From Pontibacter mangrovi (lineage in GTDB: Bacteria; Bacteroidota; Bacteroidia; Cytophagales; Hymenobacteraceae), in the NCBI RefSeq assembly GCF_006385705.1, contig NZ_VFRQ01000008.1, positions 1 to 64,000 of the forward strand: DNA of 64,000 nt. Reading direction: 5' to 3'. The notes beneath the pieces are model-generated. The model was given only the letters and a program-made list of their open reading frames with translations, was not told where the DNA came from and did no database searches. The position numbers and the translations under genes are program-made. Below are positions 53,045 to 61,151 of the stretch, piece after piece. Every line of letters begins with the position of its first letter. Position 1 is the stretch's first letter.

Positions 53045-54514
53045 ATGAAGAAAGATATAAGATTGTCATCAATAAGACTAGCTGGTATCTTATTAAGCTT
53101 TGGAATACAGGTAGTTCTAGTTAAAGTGGTTGGAGCTGCAGAATACGGCGTTTTTATACTTTTCACAACATGGTCTACCATCTTCTCACAAGTTCTGATA
53201 TTAGGCTATGATAGGTTCTTAATCAAAGAACTGAGCTTTTTGTTTCTTCAGAAAGAGATCAGTAAGTTCAGGTACTCTTTAGACAAAGTCATTATATTAA
53301 TCTTCTTAAATTCCTTCATTTTCACTTTACTGGCTTTTTGTACTCCGTTAAGCTTTCTAAGAGGCACCTTTTTCTCTTCAGATTTACTTCTTAGTACTTG
53401 GATATTAATTGCAATTGGATCAGCATTCTTTACAGCCTTTCAATTAATTGGAAAAATATTAATAACTATACAGCAGATAGAGTTGTCTTATGTTAGGTCA
53501 GAGATAATCTATAAATTTCTTTTGCTTATCTCTGTGCTTGTGTTCTTCTACTTCTTTAGAAGAACTTTCGGCTTAAACATTATTTTGGCTGGAGCCATAA
53601 TATCTTATTTCATCACTATAGTGCTGTTTGTTTTTCTCGACAGAGAAAAGCTTATAAAATATTTAAAGGTTAAAAAAGAAAAAGTAACGTTAGGCCGAGA
53701 GAACTACATTTTCTTCTTTATAACACTTAACTACTTTTTAATAAGCCAACTAGACAAAATCCAGCTAGGCAGAGTGGCAAATATGCAGACACTAGGGATA
53801 TATGGTCTCGCTGCCACTTTATGTAGCATGACAGGTTTCTCTGTGGTTGGATATACCAGACTTATTCCCAAGATATCTAACTACATTAATCAGGACTTGA
53901 TGGCAGAACTAGAAAGTGAATTTAAAACAGTAGTTAGAAATGCTGTCATTATAGCTTTGCCGGTTATGATGTTTTTACTTGTTTTTGCGGAAGATTCCCT
54001 TCTGTTTTTCGGCGAAAAGTATATGTTGGCAGCGGATGCCTTGAGGATACTGTTGATCGGGCAAATGTTTTACTATTTTACTGGCCCTAATGGGAATTTG
54101 TTAAATAATGGAGGGCACGCTAAAATAGACATGATCAATTCTGTTGTAGTGTTAGTTTTAACTGCTTTCTTAAATGTAATAGGCTATCAATTATATGGCT
54201 TTATTGGAGTAGCTATAGCTACAAGTATAGGTGTTACAATAATGAATTTACTGAGAGTAATACAGGTAAAAATCTTCCTAAAGATTTTCCCCTACGATAT
54301 AGAGAATGTAGTGTTAACTCTTATAGCTTTTACAGCATTTATATCAGTAAGAATGTTCAACTTCAATCCAGGCATTTTAATACTAAAGCTTGGCCTTAAT
54401 TTTATTATAGGGACAGTTATTGCTGCAATTCTGGCTTCAGCTTTTTATAAGCTAAGAGGACAAAATTTTATCAAATTAAACAAAGGGAAAATTATGGGTA
54501 AGCTAAAAGCTTAG
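53045..54514 (+). CDS. Wzx-type polysaccharide flippase
   Basis: I start it at ATG 53045 (MKKDIRLSSIRLAGILLSFG). The 489-residue protein is very hydrophobic, with about 12-14 membrane helices, and shows the oligosaccharide-flippase (polysacc_synt) pattern: KVVGAAEYGVFILFTTWSTI near the N-terminus, DKIQLGRVANMQTLGIYGLA with the mid-protein basic residue, and GPNGNLLNNGGHAKIDMINS. It flips lipid-linked repeat units to the periplasm, feeding the Wzy-type protein. It is AT-rich like the rest of the island. Confidence 0.92.
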   Translation: MKKDIRLSSIRLAGILLSFGIQVVLVKVVGAAEYGVFILFTTWSTIFSQVLILGYDRFLIKELSFLFLQKEISKFRYSLDKVIILIFLNSFIFTLLAFCTPLSFLRGTFFSSDLLLSTWILIAIGSAFFTAFQLIGKILITIQQIELSYVRSEIIYKFLLLISVLVFFYFFRRTFGLNIILAGAIISYFITIVLFVFLDREKLIKYLKVKKEKVTLGRENYIFFFITLNYFLISQLDKIQLGRVANMQTLGIYGLAATLCSMTGFSVVGYTRLIPKISNYINQDLMAELESEFKTVVRNAVIIALPVMMFLLVFAEDSLLFFGEKYMLAADALRILLIGQMFYYFTGPNGNLLNNGGHAKIDMINSVVVLVLTAFLNVIGYQLYGFIGVAIATSIGVTIMNLLRVIQVKIFLKIFPYDIENVVLTLIAFTAFISVRMFNFNPGILILKLGLNFIIGTVIAAILASAFYKLRGQNFIKLNKGKIMGKLKA

Positions 54515-54694
54515 ATTAACCCAATTTACATTTAACTCTTTCTTTTATCAGATCACCCTCCAGAGACAGCTAAGCTTTTTCATTCTGAAAAGTTACTGAA
54601 GAAACCACTGCAATCTTAGAATAATAGCAGCCAACGCGATCGTGGTTAAAGGTCTCTTTTATTGATGCCGTAAATTTTATTTCTTAATATTTTG

Positions 54695-55909
54695 ATGGAT
54701 AGAAGTTTAATAGGCAAAGTAACGTTTATTGCTTTGCTGCCATTCTTTTACTCCTGGTATTTCATTTCAGGTATAATACCAAGAGATAAGAAGTTATGGG
54801 TATTCGGGTCTTGGAATGGAGTAAGGTTTGCAGACAACTCTAAATGGTTATTCCACTATTGTAACTCCCAAGGCTGTCCCAACACCCACTATATATGGAT
54901 CAGTAAGAAAAAAAAGATAATAAAAGAGTTAGAAAGCAGTGGTTACAAATGCGCTTTCCTTTACTCACTCAAGGGGCTGTGGTATGTGTCAAGAGCTGGT
55001 GTTTACGTTTTCGACATGTTTTCAAGCGACATCTCATACTGGACCTCTCGAAAAGCGGTGAAAGTTTTGTTAATGCACGGGATTCCAATTAAAAAGATAG
55101 GCAGAGACATTGATAACAAAAATAACTATATGTACAGGTGCTATCATGGCAGTAATCTTGAGAGGCTACTTTACAGAGTAGTTAGGCCATGGTGGGTTGA
55201 AAAATACAATCTTGTCCCAAGCACTTCTGCTTATACCTCTGAAAGATTCAGAACAGCATTTGCCTTAACTGATAAAGAAACACCAATAACCGGATTTTCC
55301 AGGAATGACATTTTGTACAGTATCAATCAAAACGAGAAAAAAGTAAGCACAACCTGTGACAGCTATTCTTATAGTAAACAGGTTATCTATATGCCCACGT
55401 TTAGGGACTCTGACAGAGCCAACAGGAATATACCGATCGACTGGAGCAGGATTAACAATTTATTCAAGGAGCACAAGTCCCTTTTCCTACTTAAGCTCCA
55501 CCCAAATGAAAAGTTTGATGTAGACCTTTCTGATTACAATCACTTGAAAATTGTAGATAAAGATGTTGATGTATATCATCTATTAAAAGAATCAGATTTA
55601 TTGATAACAGACTATTCATCTGTCTCCTTAGATTTTATAGGTACCAGAAAGCCTGTTCTTCTCTATACCTATGATTTAGTAGAATATTGTTTAAATGACA
55701 GAAGCCTTTATATAGATTTTGAAGACCTCTTTAAAGAGTTACCTATAGCCAAAACTTTTGAGCAACTTTATAAACAGCTGCAGCATTACTTAAGTAAAGG
55801 GCTAAGTGACTTTGGTAATTTTGACGCCCTACTGAGCCAGTTCCATACTTATACCGACCATTTAGCCTCACACAGAATCAGGCAGGAAATAGAAAAGTGT
55901 ACCGGTTAA
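54695..55909 (+). CDS. TagB/TagF-like CDP-glycerol glycerophosphotransferase
   Basis: The 404-residue protein (ATG 54695) has a hydrophobic N-terminal anchor (LIGKVTFIALLPFFYSWYFI) and the glyphos_transf domain: KVLLMHGIPIKKIG (catalytic His), IYMPTFRDSDRANRNIPIDW (R/DSD motif), LLKLHPNEKFDVDL (His) and LLITDYSSVSLDF (DYSS). These are the family motifs for transfer of glycerol phosphate from CDP-glycerol. In Gram-positives this builds teichoic acid; in Gram-negatives similar enzymes decorate capsules. It fits the cytidylyltransferase fusion at 50442. A surface-polymer role follows by context. Confidence 0.9.
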   Translation: MDRSLIGKVTFIALLPFFYSWYFISGIIPRDKKLWVFGSWNGVRFADNSKWLFHYCNSQGCPNTHYIWISKKKKIIKELESSGYKCAFLYSLKGLWYVSRAGVYVFDMFSSDISYWTSRKAVKVLLMHGIPIKKIGRDIDNKNNYMYRCYHGSNLERLLYRVVRPWWVEKYNLVPSTSAYTSERFRTAFALTDKETPITGFSRNDILYSINQNEKKVSTTCDSYSYSKQVIYMPTFRDSDRANRNIPIDWSRINNLFKEHKSLFLLKLHPNEKFDVDLSDYNHLKIVDKDVDVYHLLKESDLLITDYSSVSLDFIGTRKPVLLYTYDLVEYCLNDRSLYIDFEDLFKELPIAKTFEQLYKQLQHYLSKGLSDFGNFDALLSQFHTYTDHLASHRIRQEIEKCTG

Positions 55910-55935
55910 AGCTTATTAAACCTTAAAGATGCTCT

Positions 55936-57207
55936 ATGAGGACCCAAGTAGATAAACTCCTGTACAAATTTTACTGGATCTGGTGGATACTTGGGCTCCA
56001 TTATATTTCCTTATACTATCTTTTCTTTAAAAACTTAAAGAAAGTTCTCCTTAAGAAGGTATCAGAAGATGCTTATTTTTTAGTTTTAATAATATTTTTC
56101 TTTTTTCAGTTGCTTTCCTCCTTATTCTCAACTATTTCAGATTACTACTCGCTAAACCGTCTCATAGCTATTCTTCATAATGAGGTCGTTTTCTTATTCA
56201 TAATAGTCGGATATGTGATTTATGAAGACAAGAAGACAAAACAAATTATTAAATCTAACACTCTACCACTGTTATTTTGGGTTTCCACTGTCGTTGCTGT
56301 TACAGGTCTTGCTTCATACTTTCTTAACAAGGACCTGTACTTTGATAATTTTATATCAAAATTTGTATCGAGTTACCCACAAACAGTTTTTACAAAAACT
56401 GGATGGTATGAAGGAGAGAAACAGGTCCGTAATATGGCTTTCACAATTTATCCGAACTCAACGGCTATTATGCTCATGTTATTGTATGCTATAGCCTATG
56501 AAGACTTAGTAAAGCGGAATTTTATAGTAAGATTTATCATAACTGCTTTAATACTCCTCGGGGTAGTATTTACTGGATCAAGGATTGTGACCCTTTTTGC
56601 TTTAGTTAATATAGTTTTCCTTTTCTTTAAAAAGCCTCTAAGTTTTAAAGCCGTTGTAGTAGCCTCAGTAATAATCATTATTCCGCTGGCACAATATTTC
56701 ATTGATCAACTAAATGAAATCTACTCGGCGAGAAGTTCTTCTAATGACACGCGATATTATATCCAATCTTTCTCATGGAATCTTATGCTCAAGGAAGCTC
56801 CTATTATTGGCCTTGGTCTTAAGCCGCGTCTTAATGAACTTTTTGGGGGTGAGTATCCTGTAGGCTCTCACTCAACATACATTGGCTACTATGTAAAAAA
56901 TGGATTAATCGGAGGCTCTTTTATATTTTTATTTTTTTTAAAGCTATTCTCTACCTCTGTGTTAACAGTATTAAAAGAGAATTTTAGCTACATAAAACTG
57001 GTTCTTAATATTTTATTCATCGAGATACTTATCATTCTGTTCTTCGAGGACATAGATGCATATGAAATGAATGGATTGCTATTCGGCTTCTTTATAGCAA
57101 ATGTAAAAAGCACTTCAGGTAAGAGCTTTTCAGAGATGGAAGAGAAGCCACTCTATGCATCAAAAACTAAAACTGATAAAGCTACAGAATCTTATTTGCA
57201 GGTTTAA
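55936..57207 (+). CDS. Wzy-type polymerase / O-antigen ligase-like membrane protein
   Basis: The 423-residue protein has about 10-12 membrane helices. The large periplasmic loop contains GLGLKPRLNELFGGEYPVGS followed by HSTYIGYYVKNGLIGGSFIF, the 'HN.yl...ae.GliG' type motif of Wzy/WaaL proteins, and an FTGSRIVTLFAL motif is near 210. It should polymerise lipid-linked units in the periplasm. It lies 26 bases after the TagB/F-like gene. The C-terminal 30 residues are polar. Confidence 0.88.
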   Translation: MRTQVDKLLYKFYWIWWILGLHYISLYYLFFKNLKKVLLKKVSEDAYFLVLIIFFFFQLLSSLFSTISDYYSLNRLIAILHNEVVFLFIIVGYVIYEDKKTKQIIKSNTLPLLFWVSTVVAVTGLASYFLNKDLYFDNFISKFVSSYPQTVFTKTGWYEGEKQVRNMAFTIYPNSTAIMLMLLYAIAYEDLVKRNFIVRFIITALILLGVVFTGSRIVTLFALVNIVFLFFKKPLSFKAVVVASVIIIIPLAQYFIDQLNEIYSARSSSNDTRYYIQSFSWNLMLKEAPIIGLGLKPRLNELFGGEYPVGSHSTYIGYYVKNGLIGGSFIFLFFLKLFSTSVLTVLKENFSYIKLVLNILFIEILIILFFEDIDAYEMNGLLFGFFIANVKSTSGKSFSEMEEKPLYASKTKTDKATESYLQV

Positions 57208-57544
57208 CTATTCGCTGATTTCTCACTATCCACTCAATTTATAACAGTACTTGTTGAGCTTAGTTGGCTTACTGCATGGGTTCAAGTCTATGGAAACATA
57301 CGCTCTACTTATGTTCTGTTCATTATTATAATGGGTTATAGAAATAATAGCTACCATATCGCATGCTCCCTGCAAGGCCATCATTTCCTTGCTTACTGTT
57401 ACTTCCATATTAAATGGCTTTCCAACAAACTAAGATCAAAGGTCCTTCCTTGTTGGAGCCTTTACTCCACTAGTAGCCATATCTGCTACAATACCTACTA
57501 ACTGATAAAAGTGCTACCCAACACTCCTGAAAGGCTAAATCAAT
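57208..57544. other. intergenic stretch inside the island
   Basis: About 337 bases without a supported gene. The 60-residue frame on the minus strand (57226-57408) has no family support. A promoter for the TagA/WecG gene may be present. Confidence 0.35.
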
Positions 57545-58303
57545 ATGGAAAAGGCCCCCTGGAAATCTATCTCACAAAAAGTAAAGAATTTTGAGTTAAA
57601 AAAAGGGATAACATCATTTGTAAATCCTTACTCTATGCTGCTGTTAAAAAATGAGACAGGCATAGTAGAAGGGGTAAACCAATGGTGCATTGATGGTATT
57701 TCTTTTGTTAAAGCCTTCAACGCATCATTCAAAAAGAATATTTCGAGATATAGCTTTGATGATACTTCTGTCGCTTCAATTGTGATTCCTGTTGCTAAAA
57801 GAGACAATCTGAAAGTGGCTGTTGTCGGAACAGAAGAACGCTATATCAAAACTGCAGTATCTAACATTGAAGAAAAGTACAGCATAAAGATATCACTCTA
57901 TAGAAACGGCTACTTCTCTAGCTCTGAAGAACGGAGCCAGTACTTACAACAACTGTTCGACTCCAAAGTAGATATGGTGATATGTGGCATGGGAACACCT
58001 CATCAAGAAAAATTTTTAATAGATCTTAGGAGCATGGGATGGGATGGATATGGATTTACCTGTGGAGGTTATTTGCATCAGATTGCAAAGAAGAAAAATT
58101 ATTATCCACCTATGATAGATAAGTGGAATTTAAGATGGGTATATAGGATAGTTGATGAACCTAAACTTTTTAAGCGATACATCCTGCATTACCCTGTATT
58201 CTTTTTAGAGTTTTTATTATCAATAAAATCATTTACCAATCCAGATTATCCTAAAAGCAGCCTACAGACTGGGAACTGTAAAAGTTTTAACCAAAGAACC
58301 TAA
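57545..58303 (+). CDS. TagA/WecG/CpsF-family glycosyltransferase
   Basis: The 252-residue enzyme has the family motifs: GITSFVNPYSMLLLKNETGI with a hydrophobic N-terminus, WCIDGISFVKAF near 60, VAVVGTEERYIKTAVSNIEE, MVICGMGTPHQEKFLIDL (the 'GxGxPxQE' motif), then FTCGGYLHQIAKKKNYYPPM and RWVYRIVDEPKLFKRY. TagA adds ManNAc, WecG adds ManNAcA, to lipid-linked sugars. With the TagB/F-like and CDP-glycerol enzymes it strengthens the teichoic-acid-like reading. It is the usual length. Confidence 0.92.
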   Translation: MEKAPWKSISQKVKNFELKKGITSFVNPYSMLLLKNETGIVEGVNQWCIDGISFVKAFNASFKKNISRYSFDDTSVASIVIPVAKRDNLKVAVVGTEERYIKTAVSNIEEKYSIKISLYRNGYFSSSEERSQYLQQLFDSKVDMVICGMGTPHQEKFLIDLRSMGWDGYGFTCGGYLHQIAKKKNYYPPMIDKWNLRWVYRIVDEPKLFKRYILHYPVFFLEFLLSIKSFTNPDYPKSSLQTGNCKSFNQRT

Positions 58304-59610
58304 CCTGTCCCCAATATGAATTGTTCCAAATTAAATTAAAACAGATATAACATAGCTTTTAGGAGTTCTTTTGCATCAAACCCGTCTTTGAAAACATTTT
58401 CACATATAACAACATGCAAAGTGGATGAGTTAATTATGAATTATCTATATTTTGCTTGTTTAGATTCAACGTCAACACTGCTTCTGTTTGCACAGCTGCG
58501 GCGAACGCATCATGATAATCTTTTAAGACTCTTATAGAAGTATTTGCTATAAACTTTGATGCCTTTTTTTCAGCTCTCAACTTCGACTCTGCTCTTTTAT
58601 ATTTTGCTATGTTTTTTTGAATAACAATATTTACCTTTTGGAGATCAATTATATTCTGGACTTAGAGGACGGGACATCATAGATAAACTGGCCTCAGATG
58701 GGACATACGTACTGTCTCAAGCTCTCTCAGATTGCTTACACCGGCAAATAACATAACCAGTGGGATATAGCTCCTTCTTTAACTTTAGCGTGAAGCAATT
58801 CTTCAGGCACAAGTTCCTATCAGACTCAGGTATCGGCCGCTTCAAATTTAGGGATAATTGTTTTCCATGGGGGTGTCGCCAGCACATGTGTTAGCATTCA
58901 GGCTTAGCGTTTCATACCAACTATAAACGGCGTGCAAAGGCTGTTAACACAACAGGTTTAGTGATTGGTCTTCTGCCTGGAGTTTTAAGCAGCAACTATA
59001 CCAAATTCTTCAACGTAGGACCCGATGCCCTTGCCGAATTTAAGTGGCCTTCTTTTCTTCTGCACTTATTTGTCTCTGGTAGTCCTCTTAGGTATCTGCG
59101 CCCTTATCAAGCGCTCTCGCAGCTCTATTTTGGTGCTCTTCCAGTCTTATCCCTAGTGTCAGTGATCACTACTTTAGGCCTTCCAACTTCAGTAGATTAA
59201 GAAACTCAAGAGCTTCGCCAATCAGGCACATTTGGAACAACAAGCCCCGCCCACATCACAGGAAGTGCAGGTTAATGGGGTACTTTATCAAAATGAACTC
59301 TCTTTCACTATTATTAATAATGCATCATTGAACATGATTTGTCATTTAAGCAGTCAATAAATACTCTTACACTGGTCTGTTAACCACTGCCTAAAGAATC
59401 AAAGTTTTAAAGTCTTAATTTTATAAAATAAGTATAAATAATCATGTTAATCTTCGATTAAGATTTCATTATCAATGTGTTAAGTAATTAACAGACTTTT
59501 AATTAAAAGCATTTCACCGTTGCACCTTTTACTATTCTAATCTTAATAGTTGTTAGTGCTAGTATCTGTTCTCTTACGTTACCTGCAGTCATTCTTTAAG
59601 AGACCCTGTT
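58304..59610. other. gene-poor stretch with decayed frames
   Basis: About 1.3 kb. On the minus strand a frame ending at the stop 58434-58436 encodes a helical segment with KNIAKYKRAESKLRAEKKAS, then VLKDYHDAFAAAVQTEAVL, but has no start codon and is blocked upstream, so it looks like a gene fragment. On the plus strand 58961-59200 gives 79 residues without a recognisable family. Between 58650 and 58960 all frames are broken. I see no inverted-repeat ends of an insertion sequence. The last 200 bases (59400-59600) are very AT-rich and probably hold the promoter of the next gene. Confidence 0.5.
58434..58655 (-). pseudogene. possible gene fragment, helical C-terminal piece
   Basis: About 70 codons open on the minus strand, ending in LTLNLNKQNIDNS and a TAA. 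There is no plausible start; an in-frame stop lies just upstream. The amphipathic Lys/Glu/Ala pattern suggests a coiled coil. It could be the remnant of a larger protein. Confidence 0.3.
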
Positions 59611-61002
59611 ATGCCAAAGAAGTACACTATCTTATTTAAATGGATTATTGTCATAGTTGACTATTTGCTTCTCAATATTTCTTTTTTACTATCCTTCCTT
59701 GTTATCAATCGCAACTTGGAGGCAATGAGCATCTATGACTTTAGGTTAATACTGCTGCTATCAAACCTATCTTGGTTTTTCTGCTCGAATATTTTTGACC
59801 TTTACAACAATATCCTGAAGCGGGAAGCTGTGCCTACCATGACGTCAAACATAGCCTCTTTGGGCTTATACTTACTGTTATTGGTGAATATGAAAATTAT
59901 TTTACCTTATCTTAATATCTCTATAGTCTCCTTAGCTTCTTTAGTTGTTATCTTTTCTTCCTTGCTGATGCTGTGGAGGTTCAGCTTTCTGCTGATGAGA
60001 AAGTATAGACGCCAGTTCTGGATCGAGAACACTAATGTAGTGATTGTGGGAACCGGCCCCGTAGGCATTAGCTTGTACAACTACATTAATTCTAACCCGC
60101 AGCTGGGGTACAATGTGCTGGGAATATTCGGCGACAAAGGTGCTCAACCCGAGCCAGGCCTGGTGTATTTAGGGAGAGCAGAAGACTGCATGGATTATGC
60201 TTCTACGCAGGGCGTGCACGAGATTTACTGTGCGCTACCCACTGGCGAGCCTGACAGAATAGAAAGACTTATGCAGGAGGCAGACAACCATTTGATCCGC
60301 TTCAGATTAGTGCCGGACGTAAAAGGCTCGTTTGAGCGAAATTTCATGGTGGAGCTCTATGGATTTATGCCTGTGCTCATCCCCCGCCAGGAGCCACTGA
60401 ACAACAAGGCCAATGAGGTGGTAAAAAGAGTATTCGACGTCCTCTTCTCTTCTCTTGTTGTACTCTTCCTATTAAGTTGGCTGATTCCTTTTCTAGGCAT
60501 TATCATCAAGCTAGATTCCAGAGGCCCCGTTTTTTTCAAGCAGCTGCGTTCCGGAAAAAATAACAAGCCCTTCTACTGCCTAAAGTTCAGGAGCATGGCA
60601 GTTAATGACGAAAGTGATATTTTGCAGACAAAACGCGGTGATACAAGAATAACACGAGTTGGGAAGTTTATCAGGCAAACCAGTATTGATGAATTACCAC
60701 AGTTCCTCAATGTACTTATGGGTAATATGTCTGTAGTTGGCCCCCGCCCTCACATGCTAAAGCACACGCAGGATTATTCACCCATCATAAACAATTATAT
60801 GGTGCGACAATTCTTGACACCTGGTATAACAGGATGGGCACAAGTTAGGGGGTACAGAGGAGAAACCTTAGAAACCAATGCTATGACGCATCGTATACAG
60901 GCAGACTTGTGGTACCTGGAGAACTGGTCAATGATTCTTGATCTTAAAATAGTTTTCCTAACAATTTGGCAAGTGTTTAAAGGAAATGAGAATGCGTATT
61001 AA
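59611..61002 (+). CDS. undecaprenyl-phosphate sugar-1-phosphate transferase (WbaP/WcaJ type)
   Basis: This 463-residue enzyme starts the repeat unit on the lipid carrier. It has four N-terminal helices (about 10-125), a Rossmann-like domain (VVIVGTGPVGISLYNYINSN) and a fifth membrane hairpin (VVKRVFDVLFSSLVVLFLLS). The catalytic bacterial sugar transferase domain follows: GPVFFKQLRSGKNNKPFYCL then KFRSMAVND, TSIDELPQFLNVLMGNMSVV then GPRPH, and PGITGWAQVRGYRGET. It is complete. The sugar is not readable from sequence; glucose, galactose or GalNAc are usual. It is the last gene of the island and ends 23 bases before repeat B. Confidence 0.94.
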   Translation: MPKKYTILFKWIIVIVDYLLLNISFLLSFLVINRNLEAMSIYDFRLILLLSNLSWFFCSNIFDLYNNILKREAVPTMTSNIASLGLYLLLLVNMKIILPYLNISIVSLASLVVIFSSLLMLWRFSFLLMRKYRRQFWIENTNVVIVGTGPVGISLYNYINSNPQLGYNVLGIFGDKGAQPEPGLVYLGRAEDCMDYASTQGVHEIYCALPTGEPDRIERLMQEADNHLIRFRLVPDVKGSFERNFMVELYGFMPVLIPRQEPLNNKANEVVKRVFDVLFSSLVVLFLLSWLIPFLGIIIKLDSRGPVFFKQLRSGKNNKPFYCLKFRSMAVNDESDILQTKRGDTRITRVGKFIRQTSIDELPQFLNVLMGNMSVVGPRPHMLKHTQDYSPIINNYMVRQFLTPGITGWAQVRGYRGETLETNAMTHRIQADLWYLENWSMILDLKIVFLTIWQVFKGNENAY

Positions 61003-61025
61003 TTAAGTTTCATTCTTGTCATGCG

Positions 61026-61126
61026 CAGAAAGCCGGCTGCTCCATGCTGTCGTGCAGTTCGTGATCACGGCACATTTAAGTATAAAAGCCGCTGCAGCGT
61101 TTAAGCTGTAGCGGCTTTTATATTTA
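61026..61126 (+). repeat. direct repeat B at the right border of the island
   Basis: This copy of 45085-45185 still encodes GCSMLSCSS and a stop in frame (61035-61064), but there is no selO gene before it. The terminator stem (61079-61124) follows. It sits between the last island gene and ilvA (minus strand). Confidence 0.9.
61079..61124. terminator. duplicate of the selO terminator
   Basis: AAAAGCCGCTGCAG pairs with CTGTAGCGGCTTTT (one G-U pair). It can end both the island's transcript and the convergent ilv operon. Confidence 0.75.
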
Positions 61127-61151
61127 ATTCCTATACCTTCAAGTATAGCCT

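Noticed and set aside
57226..57408. 60-residue minus-strand frame in the island
   Set aside because: No family, no start-site support, and it opposes the operon direction. It is likely chance in AT-rich sequence.
58961..59200. 79-residue plus-strand frame in the gene-poor stretch
   Set aside because: It looks weakly hydrophobic, has no known family and no upstream signals. I treat it as part of the decayed stretch.
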